Origin: Paludibacter sp. 47-17
GTDB taxonomy: Bacteria > Bacteroidota > Bacteroidia > Bacteroidales > Paludibacteraceae
Reading direction: 5' to 3'
Assembly (NCBI GenBank): GCA_001898935.1
Contig: MKVT01000014.1
Span: forward strand, 62,001-126,000
Length of the DNA: 64,000 nt
The position numbers and the translations under genes are program-made. Each line of letters starts with the position of its first letter. Positions within the stretch are counted from its first letter, which is position 1. The notes beneath the pieces are model-generated. The model saw only the letters and a program-made list of their open reading frames with translations. It was not told the origin of the DNA and made no database searches. Below are positions 1-9,860 of this stretch, piece by piece.

Positions 1-791
1 CGTTTGATAAAGAAATAAAACAAGGTGAAGTTCACACCGGCCAGAAACATGAACAGAATCAGAATATAATGAATAAAGGGCGAATCCCAATGGCCCGCAC
101 TCAGCTGCTTGGTCGAAAACCCACCGGTAGCCATGGTAGTAAATGCGTGATTCATGGCATCGAACCATCCCATACCCGCTACTTTCAACAGCAAAAATTC
201 GGCAATTGTAAGTACAATATAAATTGCCAGCAAGCGCTTGGCGGTCTCACTCATTTTGGGATGAATCTTATCCTTGGTCGGACCCGTTGCCTCGGCCGAA
301 AAAAGTTGAACCGACGAAAATCCGAAAATGGGCAACAAAGCCATCGAAATTACGATGATCCCCAATCCGCCGATCCATTGCGTCAGACTACGCCAGTATA
401 AAATACTATACGGATGCGCTTCAATATTATTGAGGATCGACGCTCCGGTAGTCGTAAATCCCGACATCGTTTCAAAAAAAGCATCGGTTACCGAGGGTAT
501 ACTCCCCGATATCAGATAGGGCAACATGCCCACTGCCGAAAAAACCAGCCAGATGGAAGTCACAATTACCGAGCCTTCACGACGACCGATAACCGGATTG
601 GCATTCCGGCCCAACACCATTGCCAAACCTCCTGCCAAGGCCGAAATACCTGCACTCGACAGGAAAGTAATTTCCTGCATCTCGCTATAATACCACGAAA
701 CCAGTACGGCGGTCAACAGGAAAGCACTTTCAAATAGCAGCAATGCTCCCGTGATACGAAGTATAAACCGATGATTGAAGTCGCGATACAT
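1..791 (-). CDS. trkH: TrkH-type potassium uptake membrane subunit (3' end beyond window)
   Basis: The reverse strand reads open from an ATG at 791 to the window edge, 263 residues, so the C-terminal half is missing. TrkH is the K+-translocating inner-membrane subunit and works with the cytoplasmic NAD-binding subunit TrkA. Visible are several hydrophobic segments (about 11-35, 45-62, 74-95, 185-205, 240-262) and two K+-filter loops, TTTGAS at about 113-118 and TMATGGFST at about 219-227. The start codon overlaps the trkA stop (TAATG), so the two are translationally coupled. Assignment is firm; only the missing end is unknown. Confidence 0.93.
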   Translation of the reverse strand, partial: MYRDFNHRFILRITGALLLFESAFLLTAVLVSWYYSEMQEITFLSSAGISALAGGLAMVLGRNANPVIGRREGSVIVTSIWLVFSAVGMLPYLISGSIPSVTDAFFETMSGFTTTGASILNNIEAHPYSILYWRSLTQWIGGLGIIVISMALLPIFGFSSVQLFSAEATGPTKDKIHPKMSETAKRLLAIYIVLTIAEFLLLKVAGMGWFDAMNHAFTTMATGGFSTKQLSAGHWDSPFIHYILILFMFLAGVNFTLFYFFIK

Positions 792-2125
792 TATTGAAAA
801 AAGTTCTCCAGTTTACGGATCGCTGAAGCCACACAGAAACAAATCACATGATCGTCGGGCTGAATAACCGTGTCGCCCGACACGATGAATCCTTCCCCGT
901 TACGTACATACCCGCCGATATTAACATTGGCCGGCAGACGAAGGTCTTTAATCCTGGAACGTATTATTTTCGAACTGCTCTTAGCTACAAATTCGACCAC
1001 CTCGGCATCGGCCGAAGTCAAGGTACGTACATCCAACACATCGGCGTCGAGCGTTAACTGATAAATATAGCTGGCAGCTATCATCTTTTTGTTGATTACC
1101 GTACCGATATCCATACTTTCGGCCAACATGATGTAATCGATGTTCTCGACTTCGGCAACGGTTTTCTTCACTCCCAATCGTTTGGCAGCCATGCAGGCCA
1201 GAATATTGGCTTCCGAATTGGAAGTGACGGCAATAAACGCATCGGTTTCGTGAATCCCCTCATCGCGCAGCAATTCGAGGTTGCGCGCGTCGCCGTTTAT
1301 AATCAGCGCACGGTTGCATCGCTCGGCCAACAAATAGCTTCGTTCGATATCCTTCTCTAAAATTTTAACATTAATAGAGGCGGGCAAGGATTGAGCTGTT
1401 TTTTGCGCAATACGGCTGCCTCCCATAATCATCGCACTGCTGATCTTATGATCGACCTTGCCTGCCTGGTCGCGTACGAAGTTTATATTTTCGGGGCGTG
1501 CAATAAAGTATACGATATCATTGGCCATAATCTCGTCGGCGCCTCCGGGAATGATAGTGGTATTATTCCGCTTGATAGCCACTATGCGGTAACGACGGTG
1601 ATCGAAAAATCCGCTCATGAACTTTTTACCCACGATCAGGGCATTGTCGCGCACCTTGATCCCCAACAATATCAACTCTCCGTTACAAAAACTCAGGTTC
1701 TGACGCAACCAGGTAATCTCAAGCGAGGTGACGATTTCCTGAGCGGCCAGCATTTCAGGATAAATCAGGTAATCGACGCCCAACTTCTTGAAAAACTCCT
1801 TATTCTGAGGTTGCAGGTATTCCGGATTGTCGATTCTGGCAAGTGTTTTCTTGGCGCCCAGGTTGTCGGCAATCATACAGGCAGTCATGTTTACACTTTC
1901 AAGCGGTGTGACGGCGATAAATAAATCGGCGTCCTGCGAACCGGCCTCACGCAGGTCTTTTATCGAATTCGGAAGTCCGGTTCGTGTCATCAGATCGTAA
2001 TTGGCATCCAGATCACGTAACCGTTCGGGATCTTCGTCCATCAACGTGATATCGATATGCTCTTTGGCCAGTAATTTTGCCAGGTGAGTACCCACTTCGC
2101 CTGCTCCAACTATAACAATTTTCAT
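791..2125 (-). CDS. trkA: TrkA, NAD-binding regulatory subunit of K+ uptake
   Basis: 444 residues, normal length for TrkA. Two tandem Rossmann/RCK halves are visible: the first begins at residue 3 with a GAGEVG nucleotide-binding loop and acidic MDEDPE strand end. The second begins near 231 (MIMGGSRIA) with LEKDIE at the equivalent place. Each half is followed by a TrkA_C-type domain. The protein gates TrkH in the cytoplasm in response to NAD(H) or nucleotides. It lies between dxs (23 bp upstream) and trkH (1-bp stop/start overlap), so all three probably share one transcript. Confidence 0.95.
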   Translation of the reverse strand: MKIVIVGAGEVGTHLAKLLAKEHIDITLMDEDPERLRDLDANYDLMTRTGLPNSIKDLREAGSQDADLFIAVTPLESVNMTACMIADNLGAKKTLARIDNPEYLQPQNKEFFKKLGVDYLIYPEMLAAQEIVTSLEITWLRQNLSFCNGELILLGIKVRDNALIVGKKFMSGFFDHRRYRIVAIKRNNTTIIPGGADEIMANDIVYFIARPENINFVRDQAGKVDHKISSAMIMGGSRIAQKTAQSLPASINVKILEKDIERSYLLAERCNRALIINGDARNLELLRDEGIHETDAFIAVTSNSEANILACMAAKRLGVKKTVAEVENIDYIMLAESMDIGTVINKKMIAASYIYQLTLDADVLDVRTLTSADAEVVEFVAKSSSKIIRSRIKDLRLPANVNIGGYVRNGEGFIVSGDTVIQPDDHVICFCVASAIRKLENFFQ

Positions 2126-2148
2126 TTCCAGTCCCTTATTAAAAAAAC

Positions 2149-4050
2149 TTACGCTACAATTTCACGAATTACCCGCTCGATACCGTCGGCATCCAGCCCG
2201 ATTTCGGCATACAACTCCTCCGGTGTACCATGCTCGATAAACCGGTCGGGAACGCCCATACGACGCACTTTCACCTCCAGATTCGAATCGGCGAAATACT
2301 CCAGGACGGCCGAACCGAATCCTCCGTTGATAACTCCATCCTCTATCGTTATCACTTGCGAATATTCACCTGCTATTTCCCGCAGAAGATGAGTATCCAA
2401 GGGTTTCAAAAACTTCATGTCGTACAAGCCTATCCTCACATCCAGCCCGGCTTCTACCTTTTTAATTGCTTCGAGCGCCGGATTGGCCATCACGCCAATG
2501 GTGACCACCGCCAGCTTATCTCCTTTCTTCAGGCATTCGCCCTTTCCTATTTCGGTCGCTTCCATCTCGTTCCGCCAGTCGATCAGATACCCTTTTCCGC
2601 GCGGATAGCGGATCACAAACGGACCTAAAGCGGCTTGCTGAACCGTAAACATCAGGTTACGAAGTTCATGCTCGTTGCGGGGAGCTGCAATGGTAATATT
2701 CGGTATACAACGCATATAAGCCAGATCGAAAACGCCGTGATGGGTGGCTCCGTCGGAGCCTACCAGCCCTGCCCGGTCGAGGCACATAATCACATTCAGC
2801 TTCTGAAGCGCCACATCGTGGATGATACTGTCGTAGGCCCGCTGCATAAACGACGAATATACATTACAAAACGGAATCATGCCTTCCTTTGCCAAACCCG
2901 CCGAAAACGTAACGGAATGGGCTTCGGCAATTCCCACATCGTATACCCGCTGCGGAATTTCCTTCTGCATGATATTCATAGAGCAACCCGAAGGCATCGC
3001 CGGCGTAATCGCCACGATTTTTTCGTTCGAACGTGCCAATTCCAGCAGGGTTTCGCCAAACACCGTCTGAAACAGCGGAGCCGAAGGCTGATCGGAACCT
3101 TTTTTCCGAGTACCCGATGCCGGATCGAACTGCCCCGGGGCATGCCATTCGGTAGCCGAATTCTCGGCAGGAGTATAGCCCTTTCCTTTGGTTGTGATAC
3201 AATGCAACACCTTCGGACCTTTGAAATCCTTGATTTGTTCGAGTACCCGTACCAGGTTTTCAACATCATGACCATCCACAGGACCAAAATAACGGATATT
3301 CAACCCTTCGAAAATATTACTCTGGTGGGTGAGTGTCGCTTTCAAACTATTCCCCAGCAATTGTACCTTTTTCTTCGCATTATCGCTCATCAGCCCGAAC
3401 CGGCGCAATGCACGGTAGGTCTTATACCGCACCTTGTTATAGGTAGCCGATGTGGTAAGATCCACCAGGTATTGGGTGATACCACCATGTACAGGATCGA
3501 TCGCCATCTGATTATCGTTGAGCACGATCAGTAAATCGTTCTTGTCCATCGAAGTATTGTTTAATCCTTCGAAAGCCAATCCGCCCGTCATCGATCCGTC
3601 GCCGATCACCGCAACAATTTTGCGCCGATCTTCTTTCTTCATCAGCGCAGCCACCGACATCCCCAGGGCAGCCGATATCGAGGTCGAAGCATGCCCTACC
3701 CCGAAGGCGTCGTATTCGCTCTCGAATATCGATGGAAAACCACAGATCCCGCCCAGTTTGCGATTGGTGTGAAACCTATCGCGGCGGCCGGTGAGAATCT
3801 TATGACCGTAAGCCTGATGACCTACATCCCATACTATACGGTCGTAGGGCGTATTAAATACATAATGCAGCGCAACCGTAAGTTCCACGCTGCCAAGGTT
3901 CGAACCTAAATGTCCGGGATTACGCGACACCTCATCAATTATAAAATCACGAAGTTCGTTACAAACCACTTGCAATTCTGTTCGGGATAGCTGCTTCAAA
4001 TCATCCGGAGAATCAATCTTATATAAATATCGGTAATCCTTCTTTTCCAT
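2149..4050 (-). CDS. dxs: 1-deoxy-D-xylulose-5-phosphate synthase
   Basis: 633 residues, the usual length. DXS condenses pyruvate and glyceraldehyde-3-phosphate with thiamine diphosphate, the first step of the MEP isoprenoid pathway in the cytosol. The HLGSNLG segment near residue 45, the thiamine-diphosphate motif GDGSMTGG near 150 and the transketolase pyrimidine-binding domain ([15 protein letters not shown], about 430) are all present, with a C-terminal transketolase domain. It heads the dxs-trkA-trkH run. The MEP pathway also feeds the carotenoid genes at 21-22.7 kb, but the two sites are not linked. Confidence 0.97.
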   Translation of the reverse strand: MEKKDYRYLYKIDSPDDLKQLSRTELQVVCNELRDFIIDEVSRNPGHLGSNLGSVELTVALHYVFNTPYDRIVWDVGHQAYGHKILTGRRDRFHTNRKLGGICGFPSIFESEYDAFGVGHASTSISAALGMSVAALMKKEDRRKIVAVIGDGSMTGGLAFEGLNNTSMDKNDLLIVLNDNQMAIDPVHGGITQYLVDLTTSATYNKVRYKTYRALRRFGLMSDNAKKKVQLLGNSLKATLTHQSNIFEGLNIRYFGPVDGHDVENLVRVLEQIKDFKGPKVLHCITTKGKGYTPAENSATEWHAPGQFDPASGTRKKGSDQPSAPLFQTVFGETLLELARSNEKIVAITPAMPSGCSMNIMQKEIPQRVYDVGIAEAHSVTFSAGLAKEGMIPFCNVYSSFMQRAYDSIIHDVALQKLNVIMCLDRAGLVGSDGATHHGVFDLAYMRCIPNITIAAPRNEHELRNLMFTVQQAALGPFVIRYPRGKGYLIDWRNEMEATEIGKGECLKKGDKLAVVTIGVMANPALEAIKKVEAGLDVRIGLYDMKFLKPLDTHLLREIAGEYSQVITIEDGVINGGFGSAVLEYFADSNLEVKVRRMGVPDRFIEHGTPEELYAEIGLDADGIERVIREIVA

Positions 4051-4075
4051 TTAGTATCAAAATCATTTTAGCCGA

Positions 4076-4083
4076 CAAAAATA
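4076..4083 (-). promoter_or_regulatory. Candidate -7 box of the dxs promoter
   Basis: On the minus strand this reads TATTTTTG, matching the Bacteroidota -7 consensus TAnnTTTG, 25 bp before the dxs start. I see no good TTTG -33 box at the right distance, so only the -7 element is supported. Confidence 0.4.
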
Positions 4084-4212
4084 ACATAATTTTTCGGTAT
4101 ATTGTTTATTTGCGCTTTTTTCCAAAAACGTGCAACAGAATAAGAAAATGTAAGGAAAACAGCCCTAAAAAATACAATCTACCATAAAATCTGATTTTTT
4201 TTCGAGAAACTA

Positions 4213-4243
4213 TTTGAATTTTAAATTTTTCGCTCTATCTTTG
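4213..4243 (+). promoter_or_regulatory. Bacteroidota-type promoter of the ilv leader and operon
   Basis: A TTTG -33 box at 4213-4216 and a TATCTTTG -7 box at 4236-4243 (consensus TAnnTTTG) are separated by 19 bp, the classical Bacteroidota arrangement. Transcription would begin around 4250, about 15 bp before the leader peptide start. Confidence 0.8.
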
Positions 4244-4265
4244 CAGCCGAAACAATACGAAAACA

Positions 4266-4334
4266 ATGACAACAAATTTTTTCAGCTCTATTCTCGTGCT
4301 CGTCGTGGAACTTTTGGTCAACAATCAAGGGTGA
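4266..4334 (+). CDS. ilvL: Branched-chain leader peptide of the ilv attenuator
   Basis: This is a 22-codon open frame, translated as MTTNFFSSI then LVLVVELLVNNQG. Nine of the ten residues from position 9 to 18 are Ile, Leu or Val. It starts just downstream of a strong promoter, ends before overlapping RNA hairpins, and precedes ilvD, which makes branched-chain amino acids. This is the classical design of a transcription-attenuation leader: ribosomes stall on Ile/Leu/Val codons when charged tRNAs are short. The reading is direct from sequence; the function is inferred by analogy with enterobacterial ilv and leu leaders. The symbol ilvL is used by analogy. Confidence 0.88.
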   Translation: MTTNFFSSILVLVVELLVNNQG

Positions 4335-4390
4335 GGACGGTTGCATACGTAAGTTTGAAAAAAACAATGTTATAGAAAACCTTTCTCACC
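4330..4390 (+). promoter_or_regulatory. Predicted antiterminator pairing of the ilv leader
   Basis: GGTGAG at 4330-4335, which spans the leader stop codon, is complementary to CTCACC at 4385-4390. GGTT at 4339-4342 is complementary to AACC at 4378-4381, leaving a 3x3 internal loop. The pairing uses the left arm of the terminator, so the two folds exclude each other. A ribosome that reaches the leader stop would cover 4330-4342 and block this fold; one stalled at the Ile/Leu/Val codons would leave it free. Confidence 0.75.
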
Positions 4391-4416
4391 GACAATGAGA
4401 GAGGTTTTTCGCTTTT
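4376..4416 (+). terminator. Attenuator terminator before ilvD
   Basis: Left arm 4376-4387 (core AACCTTTCTC) pairs with right arm 4397-4408 (GAGAGAGGTT plus two T) with one G-U wobble and a 9-nt loop, followed by a T-rich tract to 4416. The ilvD start is only 6 bp further on, so this can only act as a regulated terminator. Confidence 0.85.
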
Positions 4417-4421
4417 AAAAA

Positions 4422-6263
4422 ATGTACACGATGAAAAATGTTTTAAGAAGTCAGACCAGCACTGCCGGCCGTAAAATGGCAGGAGCCAGAGCACTTTGGA
4501 GAGCCAATGGAGTTACCGACCAGCAATTCGGGAAACCCATCATTGCCATTGCCAACTCGTTTACACAGTTTGTTCCCGGCCATGTTCACCTCCACGATAT
4601 CGGGCAGAAAGTGAAAGCAGAAATTGAAAAACTGGGTTGTTTTGCCGCCGAGTTCAATACCATCGCTGTCGACGACGGCATAGCCATGGGCCACGACGGA
4701 ATGCTGTATTCGCTGCCTTCGCGCGACCTCATCGCCGACAGCGTCGAATATATGGTCAACGCCCATAAAGCCGATGCCCTGATTTGCATATCCAATTGCG
4801 ACAAAATAACTCCGGGCATGCTCATGGCGGCCATGCGGCTGAATATCCCTACCATTTTTGTATCGGGCGGCCCCATGGAAGCGGGCGAACTCGATGGTAA
4901 GCAACTCGACCTGGTGGATGCTATGGTACAGGCTGCCGACGACACCGTTTCCGACGAACAGGTACAACGCATCGAAAGTGCGGCCTGTCCAACCTGCGGA
5001 TCGTGCTCGGGCATGTTTACAGCCAACTCCATGAACTGCCTCAACGAAGCCATCGGACTGGCGCTGCCGGGCAACGGGACCATCCTGGCCACCCATGCCA
5101 ACCGCGAACAGCTCTTCATGAAGGCAGCGAAACAAATTGTGGAGAATGCTTACAAATACTACCGCGACGGCGACGACACCGTACTGCCCCGCACCATTGC
5201 CACTAAAGATGCATTTAAAAATGCCATGGTGCTCGACATTGCCATGGGAGGCTCCACCAATACCATCCTGCATATACTGGCCATTGCCCACGAAGCCGGA
5301 GTGGACTTCACCATGGACGATATCGATGCCCTGTCGCGTAAAACCCCCTGCCTGTGTAAGGTAGCGCCGAATTCCGAAAAATACCATATTCAGGATGTCA
5401 ACCGTGCCGGTGGAATACTCGGTATCCTGGCCGAATTAAGTAAAGGCGGATTACTCAATACGAATGTTTTCCGTGCCGATGGAAATACGCTGGCGCAAGC
5501 GATCAGGCAATACGACATCACCCGCGCCGATGTGTCGGAAGAGGTGCGGCAGCTTTACAAAAGCGCACCGGCTCATCGGTTCAACCTGGTGATGGGTTCG
5601 CAACATACCTATTATAAAGAACTCGACACCGACCGCAGCAAGGGTTGCATCCGCGATATGGAGCATGCCTACACGGTGGATGGCGGCCTGGGAATACTGA
5701 AAGGAAACCTGGCGCCCGACGGCTGCGTGGTAAAAACGGCCGGAGTGGACGAGAAAATCTGGAAATTCACCGGCCCGGCAAAAGTATATACCTCGCAGGA
5801 TACTGCTTGTTACGGTATTTTGAGTGGTGAAGTGGTAGCCGGCGACGTAGTGGTAATCACACACGAAGGGCCCAAGGGCGGACCCGGCATGCAGGAAATG
5901 CTCTATCCTACCTCCTATCTCAAAGCCCGCCATCTGGGAGCCCAATGTGCTCTTATTACCGACGGACGCTTCTCGGGAGGAACCTCGGGATTATCCATCG
6001 GGCATGTATCGCCCGAAGCGGCATCGGGAGGAAATATCGGTCTTATTAAAACCGGCGATCCGATTGAAATCGATATTCCCGCACGTTCGATTAAAATTTT
6101 AATAAGCGATGAAGAATTAACGGCCCGGAGGCAGGCCGAACTGGCACGCGGAAGCGAAGCGTTCAAACCTGCCGACCGTAACCGAGTCGTCAGCAAGGCC
6201 CTGAGAGCATATGCCTCCATGGTCAGCTCGGCCGACAAGGGGGCGATACGAATGATTGATTAA
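4422..6263 (+). CDS. ilvD: Dihydroxy-acid dehydratase
   Basis: 613 residues, the usual length. It dehydrates 2,3-dihydroxy-isovalerate or -methylvalerate to the 2-oxo acids of valine and isoleucine using an Fe-S cluster. Visible cluster cysteines lie in CISNCDK (about 125) and [10 protein letters not shown] (about 190). The [10 protein letters not shown] segment near 515 carries the catalytic serine region. Two starts are possible, 4422 or the ATG at 4431 ([10 protein letters not shown]); the second gives the more typical N-terminus. It is the first structural gene behind the leader-peptide attenuator and heads ilvD-ilvB-ilvN-ilvC. Confidence 0.97.
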   Translation: MYTMKNVLRSQTSTAGRKMAGARALWRANGVTDQQFGKPIIAIANSFTQFVPGHVHLHDIGQKVKAEIEKLGCFAAEFNTIAVDDGIAMGHDGMLYSLPSRDLIADSVEYMVNAHKADALICISNCDKITPGMLMAAMRLNIPTIFVSGGPMEAGELDGKQLDLVDAMVQAADDTVSDEQVQRIESAACPTCGSCSGMFTANSMNCLNEAIGLALPGNGTILATHANREQLFMKAAKQIVENAYKYYRDGDDTVLPRTIATKDAFKNAMVLDIAMGGSTNTILHILAIAHEAGVDFTMDDIDALSRKTPCLCKVAPNSEKYHIQDVNRAGGILGILAELSKGGLLNTNVFRADGNTLAQAIRQYDITRADVSEEVRQLYKSAPAHRFNLVMGSQHTYYKELDTDRSKGCIRDMEHAYTVDGGLGILKGNLAPDGCVVKTAGVDEKIWKFTGPAKVYTSQDTACYGILSGEVVAGDVVVITHEGPKGGPGMQEMLYPTSYLKARHLGAQCALITDGRFSGGTSGLSIGHVSPEAASGGNIGLIKTGDPIEIDIPARSIKILISDEELTARRQAELARGSEAFKPADRNRVVSKALRAYASMVSSADKGAIRMID

Positions 6264-6338
6264 CAAGCTCTCATGGGCCCTCTATCCGGTTTCGCAATTA
6301 TCTAAATTACAAACTTCTTCTCTCAGCAACTCACTAAA

Positions 6339-8036
6339 ATGGAAAAACAAAAAATAACAGGAGCAAAAGCATTGATTGAATCGATGCTTAAAGAAGGCGT
6401 TGACACCATCTTCGGATATCCCGGCGGCGCGATTATGCCCGCTTTCGATGCCTTGTACGATTACGACAAACAATTGAATCATATACTGACCCGCCACGAA
6501 CAGGGAGCGGCACATGCCGCCCAGGGCTATGCCCGGGTGTCGGGCAAAGTGGGAGTATGCCTGGTTACCTCGGGGCCGGCAGCAACCAATACGGTTACCG
6601 GAATCAGCGATGCCATGCTCGATTCGACCCCTATGGTGGTGATTACCGGCCAGGTGGGTGCGGCCTTACTGGGAACCGATGCGTTTCAGGAAATCGACGT
6701 AGTAGGCATCACTCAACCCATCACCAAATGGGCCTATCAGATTCGTCGTGCCGAGGATATTCCGTGGGCAGTGGCGCGTGCTTTTTACATCGCCCGTACC
6801 GGCCGTCCGGGACCTGTAGTGCTCGACATCACCAAAAACGCTCAATTCCAGGAATTTGAATTCGAATACAAACCCATTACCCATATCCGGAGCTATATTC
6901 CCATTCCGGAAGTAGACCCCGTACAGGTAAAGGTGGCTGCCGATCTTATTAATTCGGCCCAAAGGCCCTATGCCTTAGTGGGACAGGGAGTACTGCTTTC
7001 CGAAGCCGAAGCCGAGCTGAAGGCATTTCTTGAAAAAGCCGATATTCCTGCTGCATGGACCCTGCTGGGTGCCTCGGCAATGCCCACCGATTTTCCGCTG
7101 AATGTCGGCTTCCTGGGAATGCACGGGAATGTAGCCCCCAATATTAAAACCAACGAATGTGATGTGCTGATCGCCATCGGCATGCGTTTCGACGACCGGG
7201 TAACCGGAAATCTGGCCAAGTACGCCAAACAGGCCAAAGTGGTGCACCTGGATATCGACCCGGCCGAGATCAACAAAAACGTAAAGGCCGATGCACCGGT
7301 ATTAGGCACCGCCAAGGAAACTCTTCCGGCACTTACGGCGCTCCTCCACCCTGCCAAGCATACCGAATGGATCGAATCGTTCCGCGAAGTGGACAAGCAG
7401 GAATTTGAAAAAGTAATCAAACGTGAATTGCATCCCGAATCGGACGAAATGACCATGGGCGAAGTGATTCGCAAAATATCGGAAGCAACCAACCATAATG
7501 CCGTAGTGGTAACCGATGTAGGCCAGAATCAGATGATGGCCGCGCGGTACTCCAATTATAATATCCCCCGCAGCCTCGTTACCTCGGGAGGGCTGGGAAC
7601 CATGGGATTCGGCCTGCCGGCTGCCATGGGAGCCAAGGTAGGCGCGCCCCACCGTACCGTGGTTATGTATTCGGGCGACGGAGGCTTCCAGATGACCATC
7701 CAGGAACTCGGAACCATTATGCAGGAACAACTCGGTGTGAAAATGGTGATACTCAACAACCATTTCCTCGGTATGGTACGCCAATGGCAGGAGATGTTCT
7801 TCGACGAACGCTATTCGTTTACCGAAATGCAGAATCCCGATTTCGTGGCCATCGCCAAAGCCTACCGCATCAACGGTACCGAAGTGCTGAAACGCGAAGA
7901 GCTGGATGCTGCCATCGCCGATATGCTGAAGGACGACAAGCCTTACCTGCTGGTAGTGAATGTGGAAAAGAAAGGAATGGTGTACCCGATGGTTCCTGCC
8001 GGTGCATCGGTGACCGAAATCGTTCTGGGAGAATAA
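6339..8036 (+). CDS. ilvB: Acetolactate synthase, large catalytic subunit
   Basis: 565 residues. The enzyme joins two pyruvates, or pyruvate and 2-oxobutyrate, using thiamine diphosphate, FAD and Mg2+. The catalytic glutamate lies in RHEQGAAHAAQGYAR (about 50-64). The C-terminal thiamine-diphosphate motif begins at GDGGFQM (about 447) and runs to the NNHFLGM segment. The gene lies 75 bp after ilvD and 30 bp before its regulatory subunit. Whether it is closer to IlvB, IlvG or IlvI cannot be settled here. Confidence 0.96.
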   Translation: MEKQKITGAKALIESMLKEGVDTIFGYPGGAIMPAFDALYDYDKQLNHILTRHEQGAAHAAQGYARVSGKVGVCLVTSGPAATNTVTGISDAMLDSTPMVVITGQVGAALLGTDAFQEIDVVGITQPITKWAYQIRRAEDIPWAVARAFYIARTGRPGPVVLDITKNAQFQEFEFEYKPITHIRSYIPIPEVDPVQVKVAADLINSAQRPYALVGQGVLLSEAEAELKAFLEKADIPAAWTLLGASAMPTDFPLNVGFLGMHGNVAPNIKTNECDVLIAIGMRFDDRVTGNLAKYAKQAKVVHLDIDPAEINKNVKADAPVLGTAKETLPALTALLHPAKHTEWIESFREVDKQEFEKVIKRELHPESDEMTMGEVIRKISEATNHNAVVVTDVGQNQMMAARYSNYNIPRSLVTSGGLGTMGFGLPAAMGAKVGAPHRTVVMYSGDGGFQMTIQELGTIMQEQLGVKMVILNNHFLGMVRQWQEMFFDERYSFTEMQNPDFVAIAKAYRINGTEVLKREELDAAIADMLKDDKPYLLVVNVEKKGMVYPMVPAGASVTEIVLGE

Positions 8037-8066
8037 TTCAGTTTAATTTGTAAATTTGCAGTCAAC

Positions 8067-8618
8067 ATGGAAACAAAATTATATACCATCACCATCTTTT
8101 CCGAAAATACAGTGGGTTTGCTCAATCAAATCACTATTATTTTCACCCGCCGCGCGCTGAATATCGAAACTTTATCGGTATCGCCTTCGGCCATCAAGGG
8201 AATTCACAAGTTTACCATTACTATTTTCTCGACACAGGATGTGATGGAAAAAGTGGTGAAACAAATCGACAAGCGGATCGATATTCTGAAAGCCTATTAC
8301 AATACCGACGAAGATCTGGTTCACCAGGAAATCGCTTTGTACAAAGTATCGACCGAAAAGCTGCTGGGCCTGGGATCGATCGAAAAACTGATTCGCGAAC
8401 ACCATATCCAGATTCTGGAGATGAACGACAGCAGCGTGGTTTTTCAGAAAATCGGACACTATGCCGAAACGCAAAAACTGTTCGACGAATTGAACCAGAG
8501 CATCGGCGTGCTTCAGTTTATACGCTCGGGCCGGGTAGCGATTACCAAATCGAAAGTAGAACGTCTTTCGGACATGCTCGGCGAAATACAGCGAAAATTT
8601 GGAAAAATACAAGAGTAA
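8067..8618 (+). CDS. ilvN: Acetolactate synthase, small regulatory subunit
   Basis: 183 residues. An N-terminal ACT domain begins with YTITIFSENTVGLLNQI (about 6-22) and carries the valine-feedback site in this family. A second, C-terminal domain (about 85-175) resembles ALS_ss_C. It binds the large subunit encoded just upstream and restores full activity and valine inhibition. Normal length for IlvN/IlvH; the symbol ilvH would be equally fitting. Confidence 0.93.
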   Translation: METKLYTITIFSENTVGLLNQITIIFTRRALNIETLSVSPSAIKGIHKFTITIFSTQDVMEKVVKQIDKRIDILKAYYNTDEDLVHQEIALYKVSTEKLLGLGSIEKLIREHHIQILEMNDSSVVFQKIGHYAETQKLFDELNQSIGVLQFIRSGRVAITKSKVERLSDMLGEIQRKFGKIQE

Positions 8619-8653
8619 AAAATATTTGTTAATTTAAACATCAATCAAAGAAA

Positions 8654-9700
8654 ATGGCAGTAATGAATTTTGGCGGCGTTGACGAAAACGTTGTAACCCG
8701 CGAAGAATTTCCGTTGGCAAAAGCACAGGAAGTAATGAAAAATGAAGTAATCGCGGTAATCGGTTACGGTGTTCAGGGTCCCGGTCAGTCGCTCAACCTG
8801 CGCGACAATGGATTCAATGTTATTATCGGACAACGCAAAGGTGGAAAAACCTGGGAAAAAGCGATCGCCGACGGATGGGTTCCGGGCGAAACCCTGTTCG
8901 ATATCGAGGAAGCTTGCGAACGTGCAACCGTAATCCAGTATTTACTTTCGGATGCAGCTCAGATTGAAGTTTGGCCACGTATCAAACCTTACCTGACTGC
9001 CGGAAAGGCATTGTATTTCTCTCACGGTTTCGGCATCACCTATAAAGAACGTACGGGAATCGTTCCCCCGGCCGATGTCGATGTTATCCTGGTTGCTCCG
9101 AAAGGCTCGGGAACTTCGCTCCGCCGGATGTTCCTCCAGGGTCGCGGTTTGAACTCTTCGTACGCGATCTTCCAGGATGCTACCGGCAGGGCTAAGGAAC
9201 GCGTTGTGGCCTTGGGAATCGGAGTTGGTTCGGGCTACCTGTTCGAAACAACCTTTAAAAGAGAAGTATATTCCGACCTTACCGGCGAACGGGGTACATT
9301 GATGGGCGCTATCCAGGGAATCCTGCTGGCACAATACGAAGTGTTGCGCGAAAACGGACACTCTCCTTCCGAAGCTTTCAACGAAACCGTAGAAGAACTC
9401 ACCCAGTCGCTGATGCCTTTGTTTGCCGAAAACGGAATGGACTGGATGTATGCCAACTGCTCGACTACGGCTCAACGCGGAGCGCTCGACTGGATGGGCC
9501 CCTTCCACGATGCCACCAAACCGGTGTTCGAAAAACTTTACAGCGAAGTAGCATCGGGCAACGAAGCACAACGCTCGATCGACACCAATTCGAAGCCCGA
9601 CTACCGCGAAGGGCTGGAGCAGGAATTAAAAGCATTGCGTGAAAGCGAAATGTGGAGAACCGGTGCCGTGGTTCGCAAACTTCGTCCTGAAAACAACTAA
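8654..9700 (+). CDS. ilvC: Ketol-acid reductoisomerase
   Basis: 348 residues, the short (class I-like) form. It isomerises and reduces acetolactate or acetohydroxybutyrate with NADPH and Mg2+. The nucleotide loop GYGVQGPGQ lies at about 38-46, followed by the phosphate-binding stretch GQRKGGKTW. The metal-binding acidic residues lie in YSDLTGERGTLMG near 210. It is the last gene of the operon and is followed by a clear terminator. No ilvE or leu genes are present, so the transaminase and the leucine branch must lie elsewhere. Confidence 0.96.
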   Translation: MAVMNFGGVDENVVTREEFPLAKAQEVMKNEVIAVIGYGVQGPGQSLNLRDNGFNVIIGQRKGGKTWEKAIADGWVPGETLFDIEEACERATVIQYLLSDAAQIEVWPRIKPYLTAGKALYFSHGFGITYKERTGIVPPADVDVILVAPKGSGTSLRRMFLQGRGLNSSYAIFQDATGRAKERVVALGIGVGSGYLFETTFKREVYSDLTGERGTLMGAIQGILLAQYEVLRENGHSPSEAFNETVEELTQSLMPLFAENGMDWMYANCSTTAQRGALDWMGPFHDATKPVFEKLYSEVASGNEAQRSIDTNSKPDYREGLEQELKALRESEMWRTGAVVRKLRPENN

Positions 9701-9723
9701 TTTACGGCTTACCGATTGAATCG

Positions 9724-9772
9724 AGCGGAGTAAGTAGTTCTTAGAAAAGAAATTGCTTACTCCGCTTTTTCT
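9724..9772 (+). terminator. Terminator of the ilv operon
   Basis: GCGGAGTAAG (9725-9734) pairs perfectly with CTTACTCCGC (9756-9765), followed by TTTTTCT. It lies 24 bp after the ilvC stop. Confidence 0.88.
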
Positions 9773-9860
9773 ATAACGCTGAAACCAACCGATACCCCTG
9801 CCGGTTACTCACCGGCACGATCGCGTCGGGATATCTATTCTACCTCCACACCTTATTGAT

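Noticed and set aside
4260-4420. T-box or other riboswitch in the ilv leader
   Set aside because: No T-box sequence or aptamer core is visible, while the Ile/Leu/Val-rich coding frame and paired hairpins explain the leader fully.
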